NCBI GenBank assembly: GCA_963731035.1
Contig: CAVSUY010000028.1
Coordinates: 124,001 to 188,000, forward strand
Reading direction: 5' to 3'
DNA from: JAANXG01 sp963731035
Lineage (GTDB): Bacteria; Pseudomonadota; Gammaproteobacteria; Arenicellales; JAANXG01
DNA: 64,000 bases
The position numbers were made by a program, and so were the translations under genes. The notes under the pieces are model-generated. The model saw nothing but the letters and a program-made list of their open reading frames with translations. It was not told where the DNA came from and did no database searches. Shown here in pieces: positions 27,017 to 42,000 of the stretch. Position 1 is the stretch's first letter; every line of letters starts with the position of its first letter.

Positions 27017-30000
27017 TGGACTCTCCGCGCCAGGGTGGGACTGTAACCAGGCGGGCCGACTCGCATCGACGGTCGCGCGGGTTCGCCTTCGCGCTGGGCT
27101 TCCTGCTGGCCTGCTCGCTCGGGCCGGCCTGTGCCGCGCCGCAAGGCGGCAGGGTGGTAGCCGGGAAAGGCGGCATCGAGAGACCGAACGATCGGACCCT
27201 CATCGTTCACCAGAACTCCGAGTCGCTGGTCGCCGACTGGAAAAGCTTCAACATCGCGCCGGGAGAGCAGGTTCGCTTCGACCAGCCGGACGCGCAGTCC
27301 GCTGCCCTGAATCGCATCCTCGACCAGAATCCCAGCCGGATACTCGGCTCCCTGAATGCGAATGGTCGGATCTTTCTGTCTAATCCTAATGGTTTGGTAT
27401 TCGGCAAATCGGCGACAGTCAACGTCTCCAGCCTGGTCGCCACGACGCTGTCGATCGACAATCGAAGCTTCATGTCCGGGCACTATCGTTTCGACTATGG
27501 TGGTCCGGGCGCCATTGACAACAAAGGCGTGCTCACCGCGGTGGATGGTGGAAGCATTTCACTGATCGGTGACTCGGTGAGCAACGAGGGCCTGATCATC
27601 GCCAGGCTCGGCAGGGTCAATCTCGCTTCCGGCGGCTCGGCGACCATCGATTTCTATGGGGACAATCTCGTGCATTTCGAGGTCGGCGACGGCGGGCCCG
27701 CGAGTGCGCTGAGGCGCGCGACGAACAGCGGGCGTATCCAAGCCGACGGCGGCCGGGTCTTGATGACGGCCGCGGCCGCCAACGCCCTCGTCACCAGCGT
27801 CGTCAACAACGACGGCATGATTCGCGCCAACAGCGTCGTCAAGCACGATGGCCGGATCGAGCTGGTTGGCGACGGCCAGGTCGTCAATGGCGGCGTGCTG
27901 GATGTCAGCGGCCGCAGCGCCGGCACCACCGGTGGCGAGGTCGACGTGACCGGCCGCGATATTCTCATCCGAACCGGCAGCCGAACCGACGCCTCCGGCG
28001 CCGATGGCGGTGGCGCCATTCACATCGGCGGCAGCTATCGCGGCCAAGGCCCTCTGAAAAACGCGCAGGACACGACCGTCGAGTCCGACAGCGTCGTGCG
28101 TGCCGATGCCTTGGAGCATGGGGACGGTGGACAGGTGGTCATTTGGTCGAAGGATTCGACGCGCATCGACGGCCGGATCAGTGCCCGCGGCGGCAGTCAC
28201 GGCGGTAACGGCGGGTCGGTCGAGACCTCGAGCGGAAAGGTCCTTGACTTCACCGTGCCCGTCGACGTCAGCGCGCCGGCCGGGGAGGCCGGCACTTGGC
28301 TGCTCGATCCCGAGGACATCGTCATCGACGGCGGCAAGGCGGGCTCGATCGAGAGTGCCTTGAACGACGGCAGCAACGTGTCGATCCAGACTTCTTCCGA
28401 TGGCGAGGGCGACGGCAACATCACCGTCGCCTCGTCGATCGACAAGACGGCAGGCGGCGACGCCTCCCTGACCCTCGATGCTTACAACCGGATTGACGTG
28501 AATGCACCGATCACGTCGACGTCGGGCAAGCTCGACGTCGCCCTGCTCGCCGGCAGCGACATCAACGTCAACAGCGCCATCGACACCAATTCCGGCAACT
28601 TCAGCGCCACGATAACCGGCCTGTCCAGCGATGCATCTTCCAGTGACACATCGACCGGCGGCGGTTCAACGGGCGACGTATCGTCCACTGACACCGCGAC
28701 CAGCGGGACATCGTCCGCCGATGGCTCTCAAGACGTATCGTCGACGGATACATCTTCCGAAAGCGCGACTTCAACCGACGCCGCGACGTCGAGCGATACC
28801 TCGGCGGGTGACGCGTCGACCATTCCCAATACGACCGTTGCCGACGGCAGCGGGACCAGCGATGCGAGCGTGGACGGAACCACGCAAGGCTCTGGCGAGC
28901 TGCTGTCCGGAGGTCAGGCCGACTCCGGCAGTTCGGACGCAGCTGTCACCGATGCTTCGAGCTCCGGATCCGCCGATACGACTTCAAACGACACCGCTTC
29001 GTCCAATGTTTCCCGGGACGGCACAATGTCCACGGACGGGGTCGATGCCACTGTGGAGGTGGTCGATGGCGCGACCGCCTCGACGACTGACAGCGGCGGG
29101 GATGCCACGGGTATTGGCATCACCGGCTCGGTGACGGGCAAGGGTGCGGATATTCTTCTGGATGCGAAGGACGAAGCGACGCGTGTAAGCGGCATGCTGG
29201 ACGCTTCCAATGATTCCGGCCAGGGCGGCACGATACGGCTGCTGGGCGGCGATGTGAGCCTGGAAGGCGCGATGGTGGATGCCAGCGGGTCCGATGGCGG
29301 GGGGCAGGTGCTGATCGGCACCGATGCCCAGGGGCAGCCTTCGTCGAGCACCGGCACCCGCGTCGATATCGACCAGCAAACCAGCATACGCGCCGACGGC
29401 GGCGCTACCGGCAACGGGGGCAGGATCTCGGTGTGGTCCCGCGAGTCCACCATCGATCGTGGCGCCATCGCGGCTCGCGGCGGCAGTGACGCCGGCGACG
29501 GTGGCTCCGTGGAGGTCAGCTCATCGGGGCAGGTGACGCTGGGCGGCAGTTTCGACGTCGCGGCGCCCCATGGAAGCAACGGCTCCGTGCTCATTGATCC
29601 GGCGGAGCTTCATATCAATGTTGACCAGATTTCTCCAGGCGCGAATATAACGCTGGCGGCGGACAATCTCGTCGAGATTGCATCGGGCGTCGTGGTGTCC
29701 ACGCGTGATATCGGCAGTGGGACCGACCAGGTCCATGACGTCTCGGTCGGGGATTCGGGGAGTCTGACCGTACAGAGCACGCAGATAGACATCCGCTCGG
29801 GCGCGAAGCTGCTCACGTTCGCCGACAGTGGCTACGCCTCGGGCGACATCCTGCTGCAGACCCAGGCCGCCAATGATCCGTCTGCAACCACCGCCGACGG
29901 CGTCGCCGCGTCGAGCTCCCGAATACGAATAAACAGCGCGCTGGTTCATGGCGGGAAGGTTGACATCACTTCGACCGCCCAGACGGTGGTCAACTACGAC

Positions 30001-33000
30001 GACGCGACCACCTACAGTTCAGGTGGTCGCTATGCCGACGTCACCAATCGTCTCGGTGCGCGCCTCGGGCAGAGCTTCGGCACCAAGAAGGTCTATGGCG
30101 GCGTGAGTGTCGCGCACGCCTCGTCGACCATCAACATCAAGCACGCCGATATCACCGCAGACGGTGCCTTGTCCGTGCTGGCGGACGCCAATGCCAGCGC
30201 GACAGTCCAGACCAAGAGCAATGCCTTGTCGCTTGCCTACGGCGAGACGTCCGCCAATGCGTCGATCAACGTGCACAAAAGCTCGAGCTTGTCGGCCGGC
30301 GACGGAATCACGCTGCACGCCACCACCGTGAATGCCACCACCGTCGCCACCAACGCGCGCAAGACCCAGGTCCGGCGTCCGTCCAGCAGCTCCACCGGCG
30401 GCGCCCTGGTGACCCTGGCGGTATCCGACACCAACGCGAGCTCGAGTGCCACGGTCGACAACTCCAGCAGCATCGATGCCGGCGGCGCCGCCGCAATACA
30501 GGCGGACTCCGACAAAGCCGTCGCCACCTTCAGTGCAGCCAACGCCTTCCGCAACGGCACCCTGGGGCAATCCACGGCCTTGTCGTTCTCCGACATCCAC
30601 ACCAACGCGCGCGTGGACGGCAGGATTCACGCCGACTCCCTGGACGTCACCGCGACGACCCATGCGCTCGCGAGTCACACTGGGGCGCTGGCCGGTTTCA
30701 AGGGGACCGCCTCGAGCAAACAGAAGTACCAAAACGTCTCGGGCCAGCTCAACGCCTTTTTCGTCGACCAGACCCTGCAGCATGCCCTCGGTATGTCGCT
30801 CAGCTCGACGCTGCCGGCGGCGAGCTCACTGTTCAGCTCGGCCTACGGCAATTTGAGCAGTGCGTTCCAGAACCAGTTCGGCGCCTCGCTTCCTTCCGGT
30901 TCCAACCTCACCAGCCAGGTCGTCAACCCGGTCACCGGCCAGATCCAGAATCGCCTGTATCGGGCGCTGATCTTCGAGCTGCCGGGCTCGGAGGTCTTCA
31001 CCGACCACGGCAACGACACCAACGCGGTGATCGGCAGCCCGGCGGTGGTCAAGGTCGATCACGATATCAACGTCAAGGCCACGATACTCGACGAGCACCT
31101 GCAGAACTTCTCGCACAGCGATGTGCAGCTCAACCGCAGCGGCACCACCCGGCCGTCGCAGAGCGCCCTGACCAGCGTCGCGGTGATGGCCACGATCCAC
31201 GACAACAGCGCCAATGCCTTGATCGAAAGCGGCGCGGTCGTCGACGCGGGCGGCGCTCTCGCAATTGACGCGAACACCGATGTGCCCAACGACGGCTTCA
31301 ACTGGCCGGACACCTCGGCCGTCGACAATGCCGTGGCCAAGCTGGGTGCCATCAATACGTCGTTGACTGATTTGTCGAGCACCGGCTCCCAGCTCGGCGG
31401 CATTTTCGACGACTTCAAGGACGATCTGCGCGACGAAGGCGACGTCCTCGCGGGCCTGGTCACCACCTCGGCAAAGGCGCGTGCCGGGACGAGCTCCCGC
31501 AAGTTCCCGGCGGATTATCAGATCGGCATCGCGGGCTCGGCCAACCTGCTCAGTATCGATAACAGCGCGCTGGCGCGCATCGAGGACGGCGCGGCCATCA
31601 ATCAGGATCCGAACTACCGCGGCGCCGGCCAGGACGTGACCGTCACGGCGCATGCCTCCATCGATACCGTGAACCTGAGCGGCAATATCGGGGTGATACC
31701 GCCGCCGTCGGGCACCGGAACGAGCGGCGGCACCGACTCCCACAAGGGCGATTTCCTGGGTGTCGACAAGTCCAGCCGCGATACCACGGGCGCCGGCAGC
31801 AGCTACCTGGGTCTGCGATTCGCCAACAATGCCATCGCCGAGATCGGCGACGCCGTCGCGCTGCATGCCGATGCGCTGTCCGTGCACGGCACCACCGAGA
31901 TGAGCAACGTGTCCGCGTCGGTGGCCAGCGGCACCGGCGAGCGCTACGGCCTGAAGGGGTCGTACGCCGGCACGGATGCGCAAGGTGACACCCAGGCCAA
32001 GATCGATGACGGCGCGAGCGTCGACGCGTCCAGCGTAGATCTGAATGCAAGCAGCGGCACGCCGCGAAACTTCAACGTGGCGGTGGGCGAGATCAACGAC
32101 CGCTCCACCAAGACCTCGGGCGGCACGCGTCCCGACGACCGGTGGGCGGCGGCCGTCGTCGACAATCATCTTCAGCGCAATGTGCAGGCGTTCATCGGCA
32201 ACCGGACCGGCGAGCCGGCAGGCGCCGGAAACGTGAATGCCGGCATCATCACGCTCAACGCAGGCAACACCGGAAGCATCGAGGGCTATTCGCTGGCGGT
32301 CGACCGCACCTCGGGCTCGGGCAGCTCTGGAAGCCGCACGGCGCAGCAGATGAATTACAACGGGCGGCGTGGCATCCGCGGCGGCCGGGGCACGCACTTC
32401 GGCATCCGCGCGTCCATAGACGTCTCCCGCAACCGCATCGAGGACGCGACCCGCGCCTACATCGACGGCGGGGCGACCATCACCGCGAGCGGCCCGCTGA
32501 CGCTCACCAGCCGGAGCTCGGACAGCATATCCGCCTTCGCCGGTGCGGCGACGCTGATGAGCGACTCCTCGGGCACGAACTCGCAGCGCGGCATCGCCGG
32601 CGCCTATTCGGAGAACACCATCGGCGAGGCCACCCAGGCATTCCTGGCGCAGGTGCCGTACGTCACTGCATCGTCGATCCTGCTCGACGCCGCTTCGACG
32701 CCGACCATCAGCGGCATCGCGGCGGGCGGCGCCAAATCCAACCAGACGGATGCGATCGTGGGCTCGGTGGTCAACAACAGCATCGACAACGCGCCCGACA
32801 TCAACGGGACGCGCCCCGCGAGCAGCCCCTACGGCGCGCGTGCTTACGTACGCGACACCACCGTGCAATCGACCGGCAACGTCACCTTGACGGCGACGGA
32901 CAGCCCCACGATCGACGCCATCGCCGGCGCCCTCGCCAAGTCGAATGCCGGCGGCTACGGCGGTGCGTTCGCGTTGAACGCGGTAGGCGGAGACGCAGAG

Positions 33001-36000
33001 GCGACCATCGACAACAGCGCGGTCAACCCGCTGGGCATCCTGTCGCTGGACGCCGCCAATGACGCCGGCATCGATGCCACCGCCGGTGCGCTCGGCAAGG
33101 GTGAGAACGACGCTTTCGCGGGCGCCCTGAGTTGGAACGATATCGCCAACACGACCCTGGCGAACATCGTCGACGGCAAAGCGAGCGGGCTGTCGGTTAC
33201 CGCGGATGCGATTTCGATTCAGGCGACCGACCTCGCCGGGATCGACACCTTCGCCGGCGCCCTCGGCAATTCCAAGAACCGCGCCATCGGCGCGGCCGCC
33301 AGCGTCAACCGCATGGCCGACGAAACGCTCGCTGGGATCGACAACGCGCTGGTCTCGGCGCCGGTGGTGACTGTGCACGCGGATACCGGCACGTCCGCCG
33401 ACCAGAATACGATCAACACCCGTGTCGTCGGCTTGAGCAGCAGCGGAGGAGACACGATCGCGGTGGCCGTCGCGGTCAACGACATCGGCAACCAGACCAA
33501 GGCGTATGTCACGGGCGGGGCTGAAATCCGGGACGGCGCCTCGATACCTGTCAATCAGCTCGACATCGCGGCCAAGACGGACAGCGCCATCGACCTGCTG
33601 TCCGTCAGCCTGAGCAATTCCAACTCCTCGAGCAGCGGTACCACGAGCCGCGTCAACAGCAATCCCGGCCAGTACCTGATTCCCGGCTCCAATACCGCGT
33701 TCGGCATCGACATCTCCGCCGACATCGCCTTCAACACGATCAGCGACGATACCCTGGCTTACGTCGACCGGGGCAGCGTCGTGGACATCACCGGTCCCGT
33801 CTCGCTGACGGCCCATGCCAACTCCGACATCGAGACCACCACCGGCGCGATTCAGCGCACGACGCGCAACACGGGCACCTCGGGCGACGTGTTCGGCGTG
33901 GCCGGCGTGCTCAGCAAGAACGAGCTCGGGGGCGAGACGGCGGCCTACATCGACAACGCCGATGTTTCCACGGGCGGCGCGCTCGATATCGCGGCCAGCC
34001 GCGGCGGCAGCGTCCAGGCGATCGCGGCGGGTTGGAAGTCCGGAAGTAAAGTGGGTTTGGCGGGCGCGGTAACCTATAACGACGTGCATACCGTCACGCG
34101 CGCGGGCCTCTACGACAGCGCGAATGTGCACTCGGGCGGGGCCGCGCGCGTCACCGCCAACGATGCCGTGGACCTGTTCTCCCTCGCCGGCGGCCTGATG
34201 CTCGACGGCCAGCAGGGCGGGGTGGGCGCCGGCATCGCCATCAACGATATCGCCCGCACCACGAGCGCGCTGGTCGACGACACGGCGCTGACCGGCAGCG
34301 GGCTGACATTGATCGCGAGCGCCGGCGGGGAGGTCAACGCCTGGGCAATTTCCCTCGAGAAGGCCCCGATCGGGCTCGCCGGCAGCCTGACCTACAACCG
34401 CTTCAACGACCGGACGCAGGCCGGCGTAAGCAATGGCCGGAGCGACGGCCGGCACGTCACCGAGCACGGCATCGTCAGCGTCAATGCATTGGATGACGTC
34501 AACGCGTTCTCGCTCGCCGGTGCCGGCGCCATCGCCAAGGCCCAGGGGCGCTCCGGGGCGCCGTTCACGGCGGCGGTTGGTGTGGCGGTGGCCTACAACG
34601 AGGTCGGCGACGGCAACCTCACCACCGCCGCGATCACAGACGCCGTCCTGTCGACCGATCCGGCTCCCGCGTCCGGTGAGTCCATTGCGCTCTGGGCGAA
34701 CCGCGACGGCACCTTCGAGGCCGACGCGATATCCGGCGCGGTGAGCGGCGACCTGTCCATCGCCGGTTCCGGTGTCATCAACAACCTCGCCGGCACGACC
34801 GAGGCCCTGATCGACAACGCCGTGGTGCTCGCCGGCGGCAGCTTGTCCGTCAAGGCGGACAGCTTGCTCGACGTCGTCAGCCACGCGCCCGCCGTGAGCC
34901 TGCAGTCGAAGGAATTCGGGTTCGGCGGCGCCGCCACCGTCGATCTGCTCGACAGCGCGACCCTTGCGCGCATCATCGACAGCACGGGCGCAGCGGATGG
35001 TGCGACCACGGTAGACGCCCTCGGCGGAGGCGCGCCGGTGTATACGTATACCGGTGAGCTCGATGGCAGCGGCAACCGCTTGACCGCGCCGGTCAACGGT
35101 CTTGCCGTGGTGTCGTCCGCTTCCACCCGGATCGAAAACCTCGCCGCCACCCTGTCCAACAGCCGCAATCTCGCGCTCGGCGCGGCGGTATCGGTGAACC
35201 TGGTCAACGACGCTTCCTCGGCGAAGATCGGAACCGGCGCCGAGGTGAACCAGTCTGCCGGCACCCCCGCGGCCGGGCAGGCGGTGGTGGTGCGAGCCGC
35301 CAATCATACCTCGATTGACAGCACTGACGGCGGCCTCGCCAGCGCCCAGACCGGCGCGGCGGTCGGCGCCGCCGTCGACGTGAGCCTGTTCAACAAGACG
35401 ACGTCGGCCCTCGTCGACCACGCGCGGGTGGACGCGCAAAACCAGGTCGTCGTCGATGCGCGCTCCAGCGAAGCCCTCACGGTCGTTGCCATCGGTGGGG
35501 CGCTGACGGACGCGCCGGTAGGTATCGCCGGGTCGCTGTCCGTCGCCGAGTTCGACAGCAATACTACCTCGGGCATATCGGGCGGCCGTGTCACGACCCC
35601 CGGGGACCTCGGCGTTTACGCGACGGACAGCTTGTCGCCCGACTTGACCGTGGGCGGAGTGCAAGTCGGCGACGGCCTGCTCGGCGTCGCCGGCTCCCTG
35701 GTGTACGTGCGCACGGCGGGGCTCACCGACGCGACCATTGGCGGCGGCGCGCAAACCGATGCGGGCGGCTTGACGGCCGTCGACGCCCGCACGGTCCAGA
35801 ATGTAAAAACCACGGCACTCGCGGGCAAGGCCGGCGGGGATATCGCGATCGTTGGCGCGGTAGCGGTGAAAGTCCTGGACGCATCGACCCTGGCCGGCAT
35901 CGGTCAAGGCGCGTATGTCAATCAGGACCCAACCCTGACCAGCGCGTCGCAGGATGTCGGAGTCGAGTCCGCCAGCGATCTGTACGTGAACGGGCTGGCC

Positions 36001-39000
36001 ACGGGCGTCGAGATCGGGGGTGAGATCGGAGTTGGCGGCGCCCTGGACGTGAATCTCGTCAACGACAACGCCGCGGCCAACATCGAGGACGCCGCCGCCG
36101 ACGTGCTGGTCAGCGCCGGGCGCGACATCACCGTCTCGGCGGATTCGCACAAGGACATCGGCTCGGTCGCGGTGGCGGGCAGCGCCGGCGGCGGGGTCAG
36201 CGTGGCCGGGGCGGTGGCGATCACCTCGATCTCGAGCACGGTGAACCAGGACATGGCGGACGCCATCACCGAGCTCAACGCGCTGGGCAGCGGCTCCGGC
36301 AGCCCGCTTGCCGGTCCCTCGGTCCCCGGCACGCCGACCGTCAACAACCGCACGAGCAACGCCGTCAACGGCATTCAGCCGGTCGGCACCGCGCTGCAGG
36401 CAGGCGCTCCATTGCCACCGTCTGGCACGTCGGCGCGCGTGGGCGTGCACGCACGTCTCGACGCCGGCCGGGACATCCGGGTGGGCGCCTCGCTCGGCTC
36501 CGACAATGACCTGGTGGCTGGGGATATCTCGCTCGTCAACGATGCGTCGATCGGGGCGGGTGTGTCGTTTCTGTATTCAAGAGACACCACCGACGCCGTG
36601 ATCAGCGGCGCCCCGCAGGTGGATGCGGGAGGAAGCGTTTATGTCAACGCCCTGGAGCAGGCGGTCAATAGCAGGTCCACGGCCCCCTTGGACAACGCAC
36701 ACAGCAGCGTGGCGGCCTTTTCCGGCAGCGTGGGATCCAATGGATTCGGCGGCGGTGTCGTGTACATCGACAAGGCCGATACGACTCGAGCCCATATCGA
36801 GGACATGAGTGCGCCGGTCAACGCCTTCGGCGGCAGCATCGACGTCACGGCCGACAACCAGGGCGCGATCGATGCCACTGCCGCGGGTGTCGCCATCGAG
36901 GGCGGTCAGGCGGCGGGTGGGGTCATCATTGCCGATCTCGGGAACGTCACCGAGGCTTTCGCGGTGCGCTCCACCTTGAGGGCCGATGACAACCTGCTCC
37001 TTCAGGCCAATGAGGACAACGAGATCTCCGTCGTGGACGGCAACTTCAATTTGCCGAGCGGCGTGGCGGTCGGAGGTGCCGTGAGCACCCTGATCAGCGA
37101 AAATCAGACCTCGGCCTACCTCGACGATCATGTCGACGCCTGGGCCGGCGCCAACGGCCCCGCCATCACCATCGACAACGGCCACACCGACGACAGCGGA
37201 GCTTCCCCGGTGCCGGTCACGGAGCAGGTGAAGGGCGTTGCCGTCGTGGCGTCCTCGTCGAACCATCTGAGCACCATCGTGGCGAGCGGCACGCTGGGCG
37301 GCACGCTTGGTGCGGCCGCGGCGGTCTCCGCGGATTTCGTCGACGATGCCGTCAACGCCTATATCGGCAGCACCGGCCTGGGCGGCGTGCTGGTCAACGG
37401 TCCGATGCCGGGAGCCGGCATTGGCGCGGATCGCCAGGTGCGGGTGGTCGCGGCCAATCGCACTGACATCGCCACCTTCGGCGGCTCGGGCTCGCTCGGA
37501 AGCGAGGTCGGCGTGGGCGGCGTCATCAGCCTCGTTTCCTACGCCAAGCAGACCCGGGCGCGCATAGAGAACGCCAGTTCCGTGTTCGCCGAGAGCCAGG
37601 TCGCGGCCGATGCGTACTCCTTCGAAAACGAGTTTTCGGTGCTGGTCGGCGGGGATTTGAACGAGGGAATCGGGCTCGCGGGCTCCGCCTCGATCATTAC
37701 CGCGCACAACCTGACCTCGGCCTGGATCAACGACGCCACCGTGCTCACGCCCGGTGACTCGCGCGTCCATGCCCAGGACGATGCCGGGTACAGGGACATC
37801 GCCGGCGGCTTCGCGCTGTCCGGCGAGTTGGGCGTCGGGGCGGGTCTCGTACTGTACGAGCTGGCAAATGAGACCCGCGCCTATATAGACGGCGTCGACG
37901 GCACTGGCCGCCAGGTCGACGCGGGTGGACTGCTCGACGTCAGCGCCCGCTCCTCGAATGATATCCGGGACCTCGCCCTGGCGGGCGGGCTGTCGGGGAC
38001 GGTCGGCCTGGCGGGGGGCTTCTCGATCAGCAACGTCGAGCCCGTGACGGAGGCCTACTGGCACCCGGCGTGCAGGTGGACAACGACCCGGGGTTTGCGT
38101 CGTCCGGCCAGGACGTGCGGATCGCGGCAAACGACGACCTCGTCATCGACAGTACGTCCGGCGGGATCGGCCTGGCCGCGGAAGGCGCCGGTGCCGGTGC
38201 CGGTATCGGCATCGTCGTCGAAAACGCGCAGCTGCTTTCGACGGTCGGCGCCGGTGCCCAGGTCTTCTCGGGGGGCGATGTGACGGTCAGTGCCACCGGC
38301 CAAAAAGCGATCCAATCGCTCGCCGTCGGCGCTGCGGCCAGCGAGTATGTTGCCGCGAGCGGCGCCGTTTCCTCGGTTGTCCTAGGCGGTGGTCAGCAGG
38401 GCGATGCAGCCGTATTCATCGGCCAACTCCTCGATTGGCTCGATGGCGGCGTCGACGCCGTGGCGACAACATACCTCGTCAATCCGCTGCGCGACGTGCT
38501 GGGGCTGTCGCAGACCGCTTTGTCGGCCTCCGCTCGGACGCCGAACCTCAGTGGCCTTTCGCGGAATCTCAAATCCGGCGCCGGCGCCGGTGCGGACAGC
38601 AGGACCATCGCGGCAGTGGACACCGGCGCAGCCGTGCACGCCGGCGGCAACATATCCATCATCGGGGAAGACCGAACGGACATCGTGAGCACCGCCGGCG
38701 ACGGTAGCGCCGCCCTCGTCGGCGTGGGCGCCGGCGTCGCCGTGGCGAGCGCCAACAACGATGTCCAGGCGAGTCTCGGCGCCGGCGCATCCGCCAATGC
38801 GGGCGGCGACATCGCGATCGACGCGCACTTCCGTGGCACTTCGGCCCCGAGCGCAAGCCCATACAACGTCACCGCCCAGGCCTATGGCGGCAGTGCCGGC
38901 GGTCTGGCCGGCCAGGCCTCGCTGAGCCCCGCCCAGGCGGCGCCGCTGCTGGACGCCTTCGCGGGGGCCGACGCAACGCTCCTGGCCGGCGGCGCCATCG

Positions 39001-42000
39001 ACGCACAAACCTGGTATGACTTCAAGGAGCAGTCCAATACCGTGGGCGTCACGATCGGCGGCGTCAGCGGGACCGCCGCCGATTCGCGTGTGTACGCATC
39101 GCCCGAGTCCCGCGCCCGCTTCGAAGCGGGTGTGAGCGCCCACGCCGATGGTGCGGTCACGGTCGCGAGCCATACGACGGGACGGTCGTCGCCGCGCCCG
39201 TCGGCGCGACGGTGACCGGCGAGGGCCTCGATTACGAGTACGCCAAAGCGATGAGCTCGCCCCTGGCCTACGCCTACGTGCTGAACGGCGCCGACGTGCT
39301 CGCGGGCGGAGAACGTCGAGATCGCCTCGCTGGTCTTCTCTGACCACGCGCTCGGAAGCCGCGGGAGGGAGCGGCAGCATCGCCATGTCCATCACCGATA
39401 TCCGGAGCACTGCGATCGGACAGGCCGATTTCCGCGCGTACGTCACGGGCGGCGCCGACCGGACACGGGTCCAGGGCCAGAGCGGGACGTGCTCGCCCAG
39501 GACGACGCCTCGCACACTGGGCTGTTGGTCACGGCCAAGATTGAGCCCGCCGTGGCGACCTCCCTGACGCTCTCCTCCGCCATGGCGAACGCGAGCGCGA
39601 CAGACGCCTCATCGATGTCGGCGTACGTCTCGGGCAACGCTGCGCTGACCGGCACGGGCGGGGCGGTCAGTATCGGCTCCGGCGCACCCGTGGACGTTGA
39701 AAGTACTTTGACATCGGTATCGGTGGCCTTGGGGTTGGCGGGCAACACCGCATCGGCGATCGCTACCACCAATACTGCCTTCTCATCCTACGTGGACAGC
39801 AATCTCGATTCCGCCACGACGCGTGTCCGGGAAGTCCGTCGACATCACCGCCGGCGGCCATGGGACCGTGATGACCAAGGCCGACGTCATAGCAGGTGCG
39901 TCGGCGGCTTGCTGGACGCCGAAAACCACCTCTCGGCAACCGCCACCGGGGACGCCACGATGAACGCCTACGTCGTGGACCATGCCCTGGTCGAGGGAGA
40001 CGGCGGGCCCGGCACGCCGGCCGTTTCAATAGTGAGCGGGAGCGACGTCGTCGTCGACGCGAAGGCACGGGGGCGCGGGCAGTGTGGTGATGTCCGACAC
40101 CGACGGTGAGGTTACGGCGGTGAACAACTCGGTTTTCAACGCTTACGTGTGGGCGGCACGGCGGACACCACGCGTTCAGGATCGGGATTCCGTGTCCAAT
40201 GACATCGTGGTGGCCACCATCGGCGACATAGACGTCAAGGCCCACGTGCCGGTGACAGCCGATTTCAGTTTCGGCGGCTCGGTCGGCACCCTCGGCGTGA
40301 CGGCGACCGACAATGCGATGAAGAATGCCTACGTCGCCGGCAACAGCCTCGTTCAGACCCTCGGGTCGCCCCAGGGCGATGGGCAGGTCCGGATAACCAG
40401 CGGCGGCGGGATCACCGTGCTGTCGCAAATCGACGGCGGCGGCGGCGGCTCACTGCTGTTTACGGGAACGTATTTCACGTCGACGGCAACGGACAATGCA
40501 GTTTACCAATCCGCTGTCATCGGCTCCGTTTTCAGCGGCGGAGCAACCAGGGTCGAGGCCGACGATGGGGTCGTCATAGGATCACACGCCAGCCATCCGT
40601 TGGATTACGGCATTGATGTTGAATCGAAAGTCACCTCGGTGAGCGTGTCGTTGCTAGTTGACGACAACGCCGCGACGGTCAATGCGACCTCCAACACCAG
40701 TATGCTTGCCTCGGTGACCGGCGGCGCCGTGGTCGATGCCGGCGGCGGCACCGCAAGCGTGTCCGCCGGCGGAGACCTCAAGACCTACGGCGAGGCCAGG
40801 GGCGGCGGAGGGTCCGCGGGAGTGTCCATCGACCGGCCGTCCGTGACCGCCCATGGCAACGCGACTTTCACGGCGTCGGTCGACGGGCTCAACCCGATCC
40901 AGGCGGCGCGCGTGACGGGCGCCGACGTGGAGGTCGAGGCGACCGGCGGCGAGAGAGGGATCTGGAACGAGGCCCTCATTACGGGCGGGAGCGGCTCGGG
41001 ACTCGTGGCGGTGGGTGCCGGGTCGGCAACGTCGACCGAAGACTCGACCCTGACCGCATCCGTGCTCGACAACGCCGATCTCAATGCCGATGGTGATCTG
41101 CTCATTTCGAGTACCAGCGACGTCAATGTTTTCGCGAAAGTCTTCGGCGGATTGGGTTCAGGCGGCGTCACGGTGGATGCCCCCAGCGCTACGGCAACCA
41201 CCAACACGACCGAACAGGCCTACATCGACGGATCTCATCATCAAGCATCCATTTCCGGTCAATACATCACGATCGCCTCGGGCGGCGTGTTCACGGCGCC
41301 CGACAACAAGAGCCGCGTGCATACGCGGGCGGAGATCAACGGCGGCAGCGGTGCCGGCCTGGTCGACGTTGCCACCGCTTCCGCGAACGCGGCCGACAAG
41401 TCTGATTTCGAAGCATACGTCGTGGGCGATGTAAGTGCCGCGGCGGATCAAGCGGTCTTTGTCAATGCTGTCGCCACCGGCGCCGTGGAATCGGAGATCA
41501 ACGGTGGTTCGGGGGCCGGCCTGGTCGACGTCACTGCCATGTCCGTCAAAGCGACCGGAAAATCGAAACGCACGGCTTACGTTGCCGGTCCCGACACGCG
41601 GGTCACGGTCCCGACGGGAGGCCTCGTGGTCAGGTCGGACGGGTTCGGTGGTCATAGACGCCGACGGGCAGTTCGTCGACGGCTTGGCCGTTTCTGCTTT
41701 GATCAATGGCGGAAGCGGGGCCGGCCTGGTCAACGTCGATACCACCACCGTGAACGCCAACGAAAAGTCTTCGTTGACAGCATATGTCGGAGGCGGGGTG
41801 CGAGGTCGATGCGAAGACGGTGTCCGCGGCCGCGCAAGGCGGCGTGTCGGCGAGCTCGGGATTCAACGGCGGTTCCGGCGCCGGGCTGGTGAACGTCGGG
41901 ACACCGACGTCCAAAGCCGTCGCCGAAACGGCTTTCGACGCCCACGTGGGCGGGTCGGCTGCGCCGGTGACCATCAACGCCCTCGACCTCACCGTGGATG

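Noticed and set aside
30826..36450. An 1,874-codon open frame on the minus strand
   Set aside because: It is the antisense shadow of tpsA, whose plus frame has a signal peptide, TPS domain and repeats. The antisense product is Arg/Gly/Ala-rich without any domain.
36577..38130. A 517-codon minus-strand frame
   Set aside because: Another antisense shadow of tpsA in GC-rich repeats; no ribosome binding site or motif.
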